In this document: positions 42,295 through 51,855 of the stretch, piece after piece
How positions within the stretch are numbered: position 1 is the stretch's first letter
How the letters are laid out: each line of letters starts with the position of its first letter
Assembly: GCF_000427685.1 (NCBI RefSeq)
Contig: NZ_KE386573.1
Coordinates: 2,774,938-2,838,937 of the forward strand
DNA from: Haloplanus natans DSM 17983
Lineage (GTDB): Archaea > Halobacteriota > Halobacteria > Halobacteriales > Haloferacaceae
Direction of reading: 5' to 3'
Length of the DNA stretch: 64,000 nucleotides
The notes under the pieces: generated by a model
Database searches by the model: none
What the model was told of the DNA's origin: nothing
The model's input: the letters and a program-made list of their open reading frames with translations, nothing else
Program-made: the position numbers and the translations under genes

Positions 42295-45226
42295 CGGACT
42301 CCACCTCCATCCCCTGGGCCTTGTTCAGACCGGGACCCGCGTACTCCGAGAGGTTCGTCGGCGGTTCGCGCTCGCCGAGGAACCGCTCTTTTTCCGCGTC
42401 GGAGTCGAACTCCGCCTCGATGACCCGATCCGCGATCCCCTCGACGTCGATGGGGTTGTCGTCCGTGGAGGACACCTTCACCGGGCTGGTGCCGTCCTCG
42501 CCGAACTCGAACTGGACGATGGTGTCGGAGGTGTCGCGGACGGTGCCGTCGTACTGCGACTCCAGTTCCGAGAGCGCGTTGATGAGGCGGCGCTGGAGGT
42601 AGCCGGACTTCGAGGTCCGGACGGCCGTGTCGACCAGGCCCTCGCGCCCACCCATCGCGTGGAAGAAGAACTCCCGCGGCGTCAGCCCACCACGGTAGGA
42701 GTTCTCGACGAAGCCGTGTGCCTCCGCAGAGAGATCGTTCGGCTCGTAGTGACTCAGGGTGCGGTCCTCGTAGCCGCGGTTGATCCGCTCGCCGCGAACG
42801 GCCTGCTGGCCCACACAGCCGGCCATCTGCGTGAGGTTGAGCATCGACCCACGGGCACCCGAGCGCGCCATGATGACGGCCGGGTTGTCCTCGTCGAAGT
42901 GGTCCTCGGCGATCTCACCCGCACTGTCGCGGGCCTTGCCGAGCGTCTGCATCACCTTCATCTCCAGGGTCTCGTCGATCGTTCGTCCGGGCAGGGATTC
43001 GAGTTCGCCCGCCTCGTACGTCCGAATGAGCTCCTCGATCCGTTCGTAGGCGTTGTCGATGGCCTCGTCGACCATCTCGTTTGCCTCCTCCGGGATGGAC
43101 TCGTCGTCGATACCGAGCGAGAAACCGAAATGCATGATCGCCCGCATCGCCAGGGCGGCCACCTCGTTGATGAACACGCGGGCGCGCGTCTCGGAGTACA
43201 CCTTGGTGAGCGTGTCGACGATTTCGCCGCCGAACGCGCCGACCGCGTCCTCGTCGATGGTGCCCGAGACGAGCTGGCCGTCCTCGATCAGGACGGTGTC
43301 GCCCGCCGAGGACGTGAACTCGAGGTTCAGGTCGTCCGGCAGGAGTTCGGAGAAGACGGTGCGACCCGTCCAGTAGGGCCCGCCGTTCTCCTCCCCGTCG
43401 GCCGGCGGGAGTTCGTCGACGCTCGTCGCCCGCAGCAAGTCGAGCGCCTGCGTCTCCGAGAAGTGGGGATTCTCGTGGGTCAGCAGGTAGGTCCCGCTGA
43501 TGTGGTCCTGGATGGCGCCGATGATGTTCTCGCCGAACCGCGGAGAGAGAATCTGCTCCTGGACGCGCATCAGGACGCGTGCCTCCGCCCGCGCCTCCTC
43601 GTTCTGGAGGGCGTGCATGTTCATTTCGTCGCCGTCGAAGTCGGCGTTGTAGGGGGGACAGACCGTCGTGTTCAGCCGGAACGTCTTGTACGGCATCACG
43701 ACCACTTCGTGGGCCATGATTGACATCCGGTGGAGCGACGGCTGGCGGTTGAAGATCACGATGTCGCCGTCGACGAGGTGACGGTTGACCTCCCATCCCT
43801 CCTCGACTTTGGTCGCGAGTTCCTCACAGTTCTTCTCGGTGACCTTCAGCCGTCGGCCGTCGGGCCGGCGCACGTAGTTCGCGCCCGGATGCCCTTCGGG
43901 CCCGTTGGCGACGTACTGGCGCGCCCCCTCGACGTTTCGCTCGGTGACGTTCAGCGTCTGGGTCATCTCCGTCGCGACCCGCTCCGGAACCCCGACTTCG
44001 TTCAGACTGAGGGTGGGGTCCGGGCTGATGACGGTTCGTGCCGAGAAGTTGACGCGCTTCCCGGACAGCGAGCCACGGAAGCGACCCTCCTTGCCCTTCA
44101 GCCGCTGGGAGAGCGTCTTCAGCGGCCGCCCGGAGCGGTGGCGGGCCGGCGGCGTCCCCGAAATCTCGTTGTCGATGAACGTGGTGACGTGGTACTGGAG
44201 CAGTTCCCAGAGGTCCTCGATGATGAGTTGGGGTGCCCCCGCTTCGCGGTTCTCCATGAACCGCTGGTTGATGCGGATGATGTCCACCAGCTTGTGGGTC
44301 AGGTCGTCCTCGGATCGCTGGCCGTTGTCCAGCGTGATCGAGGGACGGGCCGTCACCGGCGGCACGGGAAGGACGGTGAGTATCATCCACTCCGGCCGCG
44401 AACGGCTGGGGTCGATGCCGAGCACCTTGATGTCCTCGTCCGGGATGTCCTCGAACCAGTCCCGAATGTCCGAGGGCATCAGCTTGTTCATGTCCTCCTC
44501 GGTCAGGTCGACATCGAGGGCCTTCTCCAACTTCTTTCGCGTCCCGCTTTTCGGCCGGAACTCGCCGGCCATGATGTCGTTGACTCGCTCCAAGTCGATG
44601 CCGAGGCCCTCGGCCAGTTCCTGCGGGCTCGTCCCCTCGTCGTCCTCGTCGTCGGGATCGGGCTGCATCGCCTCCGCGATGCGCTCCGAGTAATCCCCGG
44701 AGAGCACGTCCTGCACCTCGTAGTAGGTGGTCGGCTTCTCGTGTTTGATGTCGTGCATCACGCCGTCGCAGTCCGGGAACGGACAGTAGCTCTGCTTGCG
44801 TGCCTGTCGGACCGCCGCCTTCAGCACGTCGTTGGGGTCTTTGCCCAGTTCCTCCGCGCGGACGAGGTTCTCCTCGTACTCCTCGCGCTCCTCCTCGGTG
44901 AGCGCGAGGCGGCCACACTCCCGACACGTCGAGCGCAGGAGTCGCCGGATGAGCTTCGTGAAGCCGACGTGGATGACGGGCGCCGCGAGTTCGATGTGGC
45001 CGAAGTGGCCGTTACACGAACCCGAATGCTGCCCGCACGTCCGACACTCCAGCCCGGGGTCGATGACGCCCAGGCGCGGGTCCATCAGCCCCATGTCGAT
45101 GGGGTAGCCGTCGTCGTCGTAGGTGTCCGCCGTGATGACCTTCGTCGCGGACATGTCGCGATACGTCTCCGGGTCCATCAGCCCGAACTGAATGCCGCCG
45201 ATCTCTTTTGGTGTCTGCATTGACAT
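42287..45226 (-). CDS. rpoA1: DNA-directed RNA polymerase subunit A'
   Basis: 979 residues. The N-terminal zinc-binding region has [17 protein letters not shown] and CRECGRL. The catalytic magnesium loop is [13 protein letters not shown]. Bridge-helix-proximal sequence [19 protein letters not shown] is present. There are two nearby ATGs; the family usually has the MQTPKEIG start, so 45220 is an alternative. It forms the catalytic core with B' and B''. Confidence 0.98.
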   Translation of the reverse strand: MSMQTPKEIGGIQFGLMDPETYRDMSATKVITADTYDDDGYPIDMGLMDPRLGVIDPGLECRTCGQHSGSCNGHFGHIELAAPVIHVGFTKLIRRLLRSTCRECGRLALTEEEREEYEENLVRAEELGKDPNDVLKAAVRQARKQSYCPFPDCDGVMHDIKHEKPTTYYEVQDVLSGDYSERIAEAMQPDPDDEDDEGTSPQELAEGLGIDLERVNDIMAGEFRPKSGTRKKLEKALDVDLTEEDMNKLMPSDIRDWFEDIPDEDIKVLGIDPSRSRPEWMILTVLPVPPVTARPSITLDNGQRSEDDLTHKLVDIIRINQRFMENREAGAPQLIIEDLWELLQYHVTTFIDNEISGTPPARHRSGRPLKTLSQRLKGKEGRFRGSLSGKRVNFSARTVISPDPTLSLNEVGVPERVATEMTQTLNVTERNVEGARQYVANGPEGHPGANYVRRPDGRRLKVTEKNCEELATKVEEGWEVNRHLVDGDIVIFNRQPSLHRMSIMAHEVVVMPYKTFRLNTTVCPPYNADFDGDEMNMHALQNEEARAEARVLMRVQEQILSPRFGENIIGAIQDHISGTYLLTHENPHFSETQALDLLRATSVDELPPADGEENGGPYWTGRTVFSELLPDDLNLEFTSSAGDTVLIEDGQLVSGTIDEDAVGAFGGEIVDTLTKVYSETRARVFINEVAALAMRAIMHFGFSLGIDDESIPEEANEMVDEAIDNAYERIEELIRTYEAGELESLPGRTIDETLEMKVMQTLGKARDSAGEIAEDHFDEDNPAVIMARSGARGSMLNLTQMAGCVGQQAVRGERINRGYEDRTLSHYEPNDLSAEAHGFVENSYRGGLTPREFFFHAMGGREGLVDTAVRTSKSGYLQRRLINALSELESQYDGTVRDTSDTIVQFEFGEDGTSPVKVSSTDDNPIDVEGIADRVIEAEFDSDAEKERFLGEREPPTNLSEYAGPGLNKAQGMEVESDD

Positions 45227-45228
45227 TG

Positions 45229-47055
45229 TTACACTGCGTCCTCGAGTTCCAGCCGCGGTCGAATGCCGAGCGCGATCATCTCGTCGAGGAGGAGCTTGAA
45301 CGCGTAGCTCACCTCGAGCTCGTGGATGTCGTCCTCGTCGCCGGTGACGGGGTCGTACACCCGGCGTTGCTCGACGTCCTCGACGGCGACCATCCCCGTC
45401 TCGGCGCTGATGTAGACGTTCTCGCGGTCCGAGGAGTCGAGCAGACGCTCCTTGAGCGCCATCGCCGCCCCGTGACCGATCAGCACCTCACGCTCCATCT
45501 CCCCCACGCGGAGGCCGCCCTCGCGGGCGCGCCCCTCGGTGGGCTGGCGGGTGAGCACCTGCACCGGCCCGCGCGAACGGGCGTGCAGCTTGTTGCTCAC
45601 CATGTGGTACAGCTTGTGATAGAAGATGGTGCCGACGAAGATTTCGGCCTCGATCTTCTCGCCCGTGACCCCGGAGTACATGACTTCCTTGCCCGAGGAC
45701 TCGAAGCCGTGGTCCTCCAGCGCGTCGCGAAGCTCCGATTCGTCCTCGCCTTGGAAAGCCGTGCCGTCGACGCGGCGGCCCTCCAAGGAGCCGACCTTGC
45801 CGCCCAGCATCTCCAGTACGTGGCCGACTGTCATCCGCGACGGCAGGGCGTGCGGGTTGAGCACCAAGTCCGGCACGACGCCCTCCTGTGTGAAGGGCAT
45901 GTCCTCCTGCGGTGCGAGGTGGCCGACGACTCCCTTCTGGCCGTGGCGGGACGCGAACTTGTCCCCGAGTTCGGGGATGCGCTCGTCCCGCACCGAGACC
46001 TTCGAGAGCTTCGACCCGTCCTCGCCTTCCATCAGCGTGACCGTGTCGACGACGCCGTCCTCGCCGGAACGCATCGTGACGCTCGTCTCACGGCGCTTCT
46101 GGGGCGACAGCCCGCCCATGTCGTCCGGCTCCTCCAAGAATCGCGGCGGGCTCGTCTTCCCCAGCAGAACGGAGTTCTCGTCGACCTGTGTCTCGGGGTT
46201 GACGAGGCCGTCCTCGTCGAGGTGGGTGTAGGCGTCCTCGCCGCGGGCGCCGCGTACGTCCTGACTCGGCACCTCGAAGCGGTCCTCTTGGCCGCCGGGA
46301 TACCGGCGTTCTTCGCCCTCGTAGGTGCGGAAGAAATGGGAGCGAGCCAAAGCCCGGTCGACCGACCCCTTGTTCATCACGAGGGCGTCCTCGATGTTGA
46401 ACCCCTCGTAGCTCATGACGGCGACGACGAAGTTCTGGGCCGCCGGTCGCTCGTCGAACCCGATCTGTTCCGTGGTCTGGGTCTTGACCATCGCCAGCTG
46501 CGGGTAATGCATCAGGTGCTGGCGCGTGTCCGGCCGAATCCGATAGTTGGCGGCCGGTAGCCCGAGGGACTGCTTCATCATCCCCGCGCCCATCGTGATC
46601 CGGGGGCTGGCGTTGTGTTCGGGGTAGGGGATCATCCCGGCACCGATGCCGAAGATGAGCTGTGGGTCGATTTCGAGGTGGGTGTGACGCTCGTTGAGTT
46701 CGTCCTCGTCGACGGCGACGTAGATGTCCTCCTCCTCCTCGGCGTCGATGAACTCGATGTAGCCGCGTTCGACCAGCTGTTCGAAGCTGAGGTCGCCCTC
46801 CTCGACCGCCTCGATCTCCTCGTCGGTGAGGAGCGGATCGCCGTCCTCGACGACGATCAGCGGCCGGCGGGCCCGGCCCGCATCCGCGTTGATGATGACC
46901 TCGCGTGTGCGCTCCTTGATCGAGACGTTGACCATGTCGCTGACGTCGCCACGCCGGCGCGCTTCGCGGATCTGTTCTGCGAGCTGTTCGGGGTCGGGAT
47001 GTGTCCCGACCAGACTGCCGTTGACGTATACTTTCGCCTCGCGTGCCTGAGCCAT
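45229..47055 (-). CDS. rpoB1: DNA-directed RNA polymerase subunit B'
   Basis: 608 residues, the C-terminal half of the second-largest subunit. Features: [26 protein letters not shown] (quoted motif [18 protein letters not shown]), [13 protein letters not shown] and the C-terminal [19 protein letters not shown]. It begins one base after the rpoB2 stop. The archaeal B split into B' and B'' is as in other haloarchaea. Confidence 0.98.
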   Translation of the reverse strand: MAQAREAKVYVNGSLVGTHPDPEQLAEQIREARRRGDVSDMVNVSIKERTREVIINADAGRARRPLIVVEDGDPLLTDEEIEAVEEGDLSFEQLVERGYIEFIDAEEEEDIYVAVDEDELNERHTHLEIDPQLIFGIGAGMIPYPEHNASPRITMGAGMMKQSLGLPAANYRIRPDTRQHLMHYPQLAMVKTQTTEQIGFDERPAAQNFVVAVMSYEGFNIEDALVMNKGSVDRALARSHFFRTYEGEERRYPGGQEDRFEVPSQDVRGARGEDAYTHLDEDGLVNPETQVDENSVLLGKTSPPRFLEEPDDMGGLSPQKRRETSVTMRSGEDGVVDTVTLMEGEDGSKLSKVSVRDERIPELGDKFASRHGQKGVVGHLAPQEDMPFTQEGVVPDLVLNPHALPSRMTVGHVLEMLGGKVGSLEGRRVDGTAFQGEDESELRDALEDHGFESSGKEVMYSGVTGEKIEAEIFVGTIFYHKLYHMVSNKLHARSRGPVQVLTRQPTEGRAREGGLRVGEMEREVLIGHGAAMALKERLLDSSDRENVYISAETGMVAVEDVEQRRVYDPVTGDEDDIHELEVSYAFKLLLDEMIALGIRPRLELEDAV

Positions 47056-47056
47056 G

Positions 47057-48616
47057 TTAATCCGCCATCGAGTCGACGCCTTCGATTCCGGGGATACCCT
47101 CGACCCCCATCGACGCCAGTTCGCGTTTGAGTTCCTGTTCGTCTTCGACGTTCTGGGAGAGCTCCATCGCCTGCGCGAAGTTCTTCACCAGTCCACAGTT
47201 CGGCCCCTCCGGCGTCTCGGAGGGACAGATGCGACCCCACTGGGTCGCGTGCAGGTCCCGCGCCTCGAAGTGCGGCTGCGAGCGCGAGAGCGGCGAGCGC
47301 AGCCGCCGCAGGTGCGACAGCACGCCCATGTAGTCCGTGCGGTCGACCAACTGGGAGACGCCAGAGCGCCCGCCGACCCAGTTGCCCGTCGCGATGGGGT
47401 GTTCCAGCCGCTCGGTCAACACGTCGGACCGGACGACGGTGTTGACCGTCAGCTGCCGGTTGCGCATGTTCGCGCGTTCGAGCTGGTATTTCACGTCGCG
47501 GGCCAGCTTGTTCAGGGCCGTCCGGAACAGGTCGCGCATCAGGTCGCCACTCACTTTCAGGCGCTTGTTCGCGTAGTGGTCCTTGTCGTCGGCCTCGCGA
47601 CGTTCCAGCGCGAGTTCGAAACACGCCTCCGCCATCCGGCAGAGGTAGTACGCCTTGTTGATGCGAACCTCCTCCTCGTCGACGCCCTCCTCGTGGAGAT
47701 GCGGGAGCAGGTAGCGGTCGATGACGTAGTTGGCGCGTTTCAGCTGGTAGTTTTTCCCCTGCCCGCCGGCGACCCGCTTGCCGAGCGTCTCGATGGCCTC
47801 CTCCTCGCTCTGGACCTCGGCCATCTCCAGGTTCTCCAGCATGAACTTCACGATCTCGGGGTCGTCGCTGACGCGGTGGACGATCTCCTCGTCCGATTCC
47901 AGCCCGAGTGCCCGGACCAGCGTCACGAAGTTGACGCTGCCCGACACGGAGGGGAACGAGACTTCCAGAATCCCTTCGCGGTTGCGCTCACAGAGCACCA
48001 GCGCGCGGTACCCCCGCCGCTGGGAGAACGTCTTGGCGACCTGAATCTCGTCGCCGTACTTCGTGTCGTACTCCGCGAGGATCTTGTTGGGTGCGAGGTC
48101 CTCGCTCGTCATCAGCACCCGTTCGGAGCCGTTGACGATGAAGTAGCCACCCGGATCCACCGGGTCCTCGCCGATGTCGATCAGTTCCTCGCGGGTCAGT
48201 TCCGCGATGTTGCAGCGCCGCGAACCGACCATGATCGGCATGCGGCCGACCTTCGTCTCGGTGGTGTCGACGACGACTTCCTCTTCCTCCTCGCCCCCGC
48301 GGACGATGGCCATCTCCATGAACACCGGCGCGGCGTAGGTGATGTTGCGCAGGCGGGCCTCCTGCGGGTAGAGGAGTTCCTCGCTCCCGTCGGCCTCGCG
48401 TACGCGCGGTGTTTCGACTCGAACGTCGCCGAGTTCGACGAACACCGGCTCCTGTCCTTCCTTGTCGCCGATATCCGTCTCGATCCGCTCTTTCTCGTCG
48501 ACGACTTCCTGCATCCCCCGATCGAGGAAGGCGTTAAAGGAGCGGAAGTGGTGTTCGGCGAGCCGTTCCTGTGAGAAATATTCCCGTGAAATCGTGCGTC
48601 GGCTCTGTCGGTTCAT
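47057..48616 (-). CDS. rpoB2: DNA-directed RNA polymerase subunit B''
   Basis: 519 residues, the N-terminal half of subunit B. It includes [14 protein letters not shown], the rifampicin-region equivalent [20 protein letters not shown], and the end [16 protein letters not shown]. It overlaps rpoH by 4 bases (ATGA), so translation is coupled. Confidence 0.98.
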   Translation of the reverse strand: MNRQSRRTISREYFSQERLAEHHFRSFNAFLDRGMQEVVDEKERIETDIGDKEGQEPVFVELGDVRVETPRVREADGSEELLYPQEARLRNITYAAPVFMEMAIVRGGEEEEEVVVDTTETKVGRMPIMVGSRRCNIAELTREELIDIGEDPVDPGGYFIVNGSERVLMTSEDLAPNKILAEYDTKYGDEIQVAKTFSQRRGYRALVLCERNREGILEVSFPSVSGSVNFVTLVRALGLESDEEIVHRVSDDPEIVKFMLENLEMAEVQSEEEAIETLGKRVAGGQGKNYQLKRANYVIDRYLLPHLHEEGVDEEEVRINKAYYLCRMAEACFELALERREADDKDHYANKRLKVSGDLMRDLFRTALNKLARDVKYQLERANMRNRQLTVNTVVRSDVLTERLEHPIATGNWVGGRSGVSQLVDRTDYMGVLSHLRRLRSPLSRSQPHFEARDLHATQWGRICPSETPEGPNCGLVKNFAQAMELSQNVEDEQELKRELASMGVEGIPGIEGVDSMAD

Positions 48617-48843
48617 TCGACCACCAGTCGGTATACGATTGCTTGGTCAGTGGTTCGAGAGTCGCGAACGATCTCGATCACGTCGCCCACCTCGGCCTCC
48701 TCGGGCAACGCCGGATCGCTCGTCTTGATCTTCGGCAGGTTGGTCTTGCTGACGTTGTACTCCGCGAGTACCTCGTCGACGCGGTCAGGGTCGTCGAGGA
48801 CTGTATGCTCCGGCACCAGTTTGTGTTGGCTTACGTCTACCAT
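48613..48843 (-). CDS. rpoH: DNA-directed RNA polymerase subunit H
   Basis: 76 residues: [28 protein letters not shown], then [29 protein letters not shown], the archaeal H/Rpb5 C-terminal fold. First gene of the rpo operon. A TATA-like gggttaaatgcg lies about 60 bases upstream on the minus strand. Confidence 0.97.
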   Translation of the reverse strand: MVDVSQHKLVPEHTVLDDPDRVDEVLAEYNVSKTNLPKIKTSDPALPEEAEVGDVIEIVRDSRTTDQAIVYRLVVE

Positions 48844-49009
48844 GTGTGAGTGGGTGGAGAAGTTGTCACGAGATACTACGGCGCTTTTGTCGACCCACGC
48901 ATTTAACCCTTGTCAAAGAAGCGCGAAGCAGGGCTAATCGACCCCACCGGCGGGCGAGGCTCGGTACGCGTTCCCATGCGTCCTTCCGGTACAAAGCCGT
49001 TTCGGCGAC

Positions 49010-49029
49010 GTGTCGCGGTACCGCGACAC
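49010..49029. promoter_or_regulatory. 20-base perfect palindrome between rpoH and tRNA-Asp
   Basis: gtgtcgcggtaccgcgacac is its own reverse complement. It lies in the divergent intergenic region, 58 bases before the tRNA and about 170 bases before rpoH. It is a candidate operator for a dimeric regulator or simply a hairpin; the effect is unknown. Confidence 0.45.
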
Positions 49030-49050
49030 ACGGCGCCTCCATATGGCAAG

Positions 49051-49058
49051 TCTTATTT
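49051..49058 (+). promoter_or_regulatory. TATA box of tRNA-Asp
   Basis: tcttattt is centred about 33 bases before the first tRNA base, in an otherwise GC-rich stretch. It matches the archaeal TATA position for a tRNA gene. Confidence 0.5.
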
Positions 49059-49087
49059 CCCAGTCCCCGTTCGAATTAGATGCGAAA

Positions 49088-49160
49088 GCCCGGATGGTGT
49101 AGTGGCCCATCATACGACCCTGTCACGGTCGTGACGCGGGTTCAAATCCCGCTCCGGGCG
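49088..49160 (+). tRNA. tRNA-Asp (anticodon GTC)
   Basis: 73 bases. The acceptor stem GCCCGGA pairs with TCCGGGC and the discriminator is G. The anticodon arm CGACC-CTGTCAC-GGTCG gives anticodon GTC. The T arm is GCGGG-TTCAAAT-CCCGC. The 3' part serves as an integration site (see repeats at 49281 and 51033). Confidence 0.95.
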
Positions 49161-49165
49161 CTTTC

Positions 49166-49216
49166 TGTTGCGACCAACCGTCGAGCGAGGAGCGTAGCGA
49201 CGAGTGAGACGCGGTC
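49166..49216. terminator. Long hairpin just after tRNA-Asp
   Basis: ttgcgacc, six bases after the tRNA, pairs perfectly with ggtcgcaa about 40 bases further on, with GC-rich interior pairing. It lies in the short segment between the tRNA and the first duplicated tRNA end. It may terminate the tRNA transcript or mark one end of inserted DNA. Confidence 0.4.
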
Positions 49217-49280
49217 GCAACGAACCGCCACAGCGGCGATTTGAATCTGAGGACGAGCGAGCATCGCGAGCGAAGTCCTC

Positions 49281-49304
49281 CGGGTTCAAATCCCGCTCCG
49301 GGCG
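49281..49304. repeat. 24-base exact repeat of tRNA-Asp 3' end (att-like)
   Basis: Identical to 49137-49160, covering the T arm and 3' acceptor strand of tRNA-Asp. It is followed by a small hairpin (ggcgc-ttc-gcgcc, 49309-49321) and a T run at 49331-49335, as expected downstream of a tRNA. The 120 bases between the two copies appear to be inserted DNA. Confidence 0.75.
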
Positions 49305-49308
49305 TATC

Positions 49309-49336
49309 GGCGCTTCGCGCCTTCTAACGGTTTTTA
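49309..49336 (+). terminator. Hairpin plus T-run after the tRNA-Asp repeat
   Basis: A 5-bp stem (ggcgc/gcgcc) with a ttc loop is followed within about 10 bases by ttttt. This may be the original tRNA-Asp terminator, displaced by the 120-base insertion. Confidence 0.45.
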
Positions 49337-49823
49337 GGGTGCTTACAGGTATGAAACCATGTACGCATCGGGTCGTGCGACGAAGCGTACACGAGTCGAT
49401 CCGAGTGGTGAATGCCGTCGGCGTGTCCCCGCGACAGGTACGACGTGTCCTTGCGGCGCCGGGCACCTGCGCCGCGCCAGCAACGGCCCGGGACGGCTAC
49501 TGTCTACGAGCCGAGTGAACAGCCTGGGGCCGGAGAGGTCAACCCCCCAGTGTCGAGTCAAGAAGGAAGCCCGCTAAGGATGGACGATCCACCTCTATAG
49601 ATACGCGGAATGTCCGGGCGTCGGACGTGCAAACGGGGGTGACGACATCCACGCCGGTGAGAGCCGCCGCCGAGGCAGCGCCGCCCGCGCCGTCGGGCAC
49701 GGTAGAGGTGGTCGCCCCACCCGATTGATGCCGATCATGCCACCGACGTTCGCCTCCTCGAAGAACGATGTGGCTGTCGCCCCCGCGACCGCGAATGCCT
49801 ACCACTAAGTGCTACGAACGTGT
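49337..49823. other. Gene-poor stretch inside the tRNA-Asp island
   Basis: About 490 bases with only short, mutually overlapping frames and no product I recognise. One frame ends GPERSTPQCRVKKEAR near 49577, which loosely recalls the C-terminal tails of haloarchaeal tnpB genes; this is not firm. It probably consists of decayed mobile DNA between the att-like repeat and hicB. Confidence 0.5.
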
Positions 49824-50033
49824 ATGAGCCAAGCACGCGACCCCGAGGATGCTGGCGACGTGACGCTCACACTCGACGGGGAGTGGTACGTCGCCCGCGA
49901 CGAAGAGACGGGCGTCGCGAGTCAAGGGAAAACCCGGGCCGAGGCCCTGGCGAATCTCGCGGAGGCGCTCGAACTCCACGAACGGCCAGTTCCGGAAGAC
50001 CAAGACGTTGACGAGCCCTCAACGGCCCCCTAG
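49824..50033 (+). CDS. hicB: HicB-family antitoxin, second locus
   Basis: 69 residues from the ATG at 49824: DVTLTLDGEWYVARDEETGVASQGKTRAEALANLAEALELHE. The pattern (strands, G-xAS-G turn, KTRAEALANLAEAL helix) matches compact HicB antitoxins. It differs clearly from the copy at 29278, so it was not recently duplicated from it. It is followed by a frameshifted hicA 60 bases downstream. Confidence 0.78.
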   Translation: MSQARDPEDAGDVTLTLDGEWYVARDEETGVASQGKTRAEALANLAEALELHERPVPEDQDVDEPSTAP

Positions 50034-50093
50034 CTGTAAGCGTCTCAATCGAACAGCGGGTATTTTTAATGTGCCGTCCGAATCTTGACAATA

Positions 50094-50338
50094 GTGGCGC
50101 GGCGAACTTGCTCCGGCGAGGAGATCGGGAAAGCTCTCGGGAAGTGGCGCTTCCGAAAGATCGATCGGACCGGGAGTCACGTCAAACTCCGTTACCAAGA
50201 CCCGAATACAGGGAAAAGCGAACCGTATCAGTTCCGCTGCACGACGAACTCGCGACGGGGACGCTGAAGAGCATCGCCGAACAGGCCGGCGCCGAGGATT
50301 TTCAGCAGTTCCTCGACGCGATTGACGACCTGAGATAA
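50094..50338 (+). pseudogene. hicA: Frameshifted hicA toxin gene, second locus
   Basis: The first part, from GTG at 50094, reads ARRTCSGEEIGKALGKWRFRK, then RTGSHVKLRYQD with the catalytic His. The remainder (RTVSVPLHDELATGTLKSIAEQAGAEDFQQF) is in another frame. The switch occurs near aggggaaaag-type sequence at about 50211-50221 (cagggaaaagcg). A one-base change in the A/G run would restore an 80-residue HicA. It may be a real pseudogene, a sequencing error or slippage-dependent expression. Confidence 0.75.
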
Positions 50339-50390
50339 TCACTCAGCGCGGTACGACACGCACCGGTTCGAAGTTACGAGAAATCGAGGA

Positions 50391-51004
50391 GAAAGCCCCG
50401 CCGTTCACGGCGGGGATGAATCCGACAAATGCTATCCAACCGAAAGCTACACTACGCCCAGCATCGTACTATGATACAAGTCAACCGCGTAAAGTCTCAA
50501 TCGGGAGATACGGGGTCGCTTCCCGCTGATACGGACGATTCCGCGCCCACCACCGGCAAACCCGGTGGGGAGTACGTGGTTAAGATTCGTTCGCCGTCCT
50601 CACAGTACCCCTACCCGTCACTGGAGACGGTCGGCAACGACCGCGCACACGAGGGGGTGACAGCATACCAAAACACGCCCCGTTCGCGGTTGCCCACTCC
50701 GCCGACGCGGGTCGGTGGAGTCTGGTCGATGGCACGACCCGTGTCGGTCGCGTCGAAACGACGGGGCCGAACACACCCGTTCGGACGGTCGCCCCTTGTT
50801 GCGGTTAGGTGACCGGGCGTGTGTGGAGCCACAAGCGGGGGAGTCCGCATCGAGACGGACTGGCGTCGTCACGCGCCCACCGCCCCGACGTGGTGCTCGC
50901 GAACCCGGTACTCCCTTCGGGGAGGAAGTTGCCTTCGGGGGCTGATGGACCGGCCCGATTCCCCACGAAGGAATCCTCGCGCTTCAGCGCGGGGAGGATG
51001 TCAA
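50391..51004 (+). mobile_element. Internally deleted IS605-type element (MITE-like)
   Basis: Left end: perfect hairpin ccccgccg-ttca-cggcgggg (50396-50415) followed by atgaatccgaca. Right end: hairpin with cctcgcgc-ttca-gcgcgggg (50975-50994) followed by aggatgtcaa. The tnpB element at 57895-59342 has the same end architecture and the same end strings. About 560 bases lie between the hairpins and no tnpA or tnpB remains; the 127-residue frame inside is not recognisable. It could be mobilised in trans by TnpA. Confidence 0.7.
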
Positions 51005-51032
51005 CGACGGGTTGTGCTGTTCGGCTTGTTGC

Positions 51033-51048
51033 TCCCGCTCCGGGCGCT
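51033..51048. repeat. 16-base repeat of tRNA-Asp 3' end (distal att-like site)
   Basis: tcccgctccgggcgct equals 49147-49162, the last 14 bases of tRNA-Asp plus two downstream bases. It therefore shares the ct dinucleotide that follows the tRNA, which the copy at 49281 lacks. It bounds a segment of about 1.9 kb containing hicBA and the MITE-like element. Confidence 0.65.
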
Positions 51049-51055
51049 CTTCTTG

Positions 51056-51135
51056 ATACTGCCGGCTGTAAGTCAATCAAGATATTCGCCATCCCGGGAT
51101 GGCGAATATCTTGAAACAGTTACAGCCGACAGTAT
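51056..51135. repeat. Palindromic element, copy 2 (38-base perfect palindrome in inverted flanks)
   Basis: The inner 38 bases (51077-51114) are a perfect palindrome with no loop: 19-base arms centred on ccc|ggg. The outer arms atactgccggctgtaa (51056-51071) and ttacagccgacagtat (51120-51135) pair with one mismatch. The spacers gtcaa and aacag between inner and outer arms do not pair. The flanks match those of the element at 5473. It starts 7 bases after the distal att-like repeat. Confidence 0.75.
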
Positions 51136-51246
51136 GATTCAACTCGGAGCGGGGGGAGAAGCCAGCAGATGACTTATGAAGCATATTATAATAACTATCC
51201 CCACTTGTGTCGGTAGGCTGTGTTCCCCGGCAAATCCGTCTATTGG

Positions 51247-51254
51247 TTTATAAT
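51247..51254 (+). promoter_or_regulatory. TATA box of the UspA gene at 51276
   Basis: tttataat ends 22 bases before the ATG, giving a leaderless or nearly leaderless transcript. Confidence 0.6.
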
Positions 51255-51275
51255 CGACCCCGTCGTACGTATCGT

Positions 51276-51695
51276 ATGATATCCCAGGTACTCGTTCCGA
51301 TGGACGATTCGGAGATGGCTGAACACGCACTCGAATATGCGCTCGAAGCACATCCCGACGCGGAGATTACGGTTTTGCACGTTGTGGGTGAACCGTCTCC
51401 GATGATGGGAAAAGCAGTCGGACTCGCGCTCGAAGATGACATAGAGGAAGCAGCAGAGCAACATGCATCGAAAGTTCTCGGGCGCGCACGGAGCGTCGCC
51501 GAGTCGTACGATGCGACGGTTGACACGACGGTCGCGTGGGGATCTCCGGCACGAGTGATTCTCGACCGAGTGGAGGACTTTGATACGGTTGTGATCGGGA
51601 GTCACGGGGGATCGTTGGTAGATCGCTTGTTTGTCGGGGACGTTGCCGAACGGATATTCCACCGCTCACCGGTTCCGGTCACTGTTGTTCGATGA
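51276..51695 (+). CDS. Universal stress protein, UspA family
   Basis: 139 residues from the ATG at 51276 (MISQVLVPMDDSEMAEHAL). Canonical Usp: VLVPMDDS, ITVLHVVGE, and the ATP-binding loop GSHGGSLVDRLFVGDVAERIFHRSPVPVTVVR (G-2x-G-9x pattern). Complete and typical in length. It stands alone with its own TATA box immediately after the palindromic element. Base composition is lower in GC than the neighbouring core genes, hinting at an accessory origin. Confidence 0.9.
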   Translation: MISQVLVPMDDSEMAEHALEYALEAHPDAEITVLHVVGEPSPMMGKAVGLALEDDIEEAAEQHASKVLGRARSVAESYDATVDTTVAWGSPARVILDRVEDFDTVVIGSHGGSLVDRLFVGDVAERIFHRSPVPVTVVR

Positions 51696-51855
51696 CTCAT
51701 CTGTAGTGAGCAATTCCGACTCCTAGTTCCCCGACGGTTACGTGCCGGAACGACGCGCTGACGACCCGGTACGGCCGAACGAGTGATGTGCCGGCACTGC
51801 CGGCACATCCCGCTATCGGCTGGCGGTCAGATATCGTCGGGGCCGAACCCCGGTT

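Noticed and set aside
50429-50812. 127-codon frame inside the deleted IS605-type element
   Set aside because: Does not resemble TnpA or TnpB and contains repetitive polar sequence; treated as non-coding interior.
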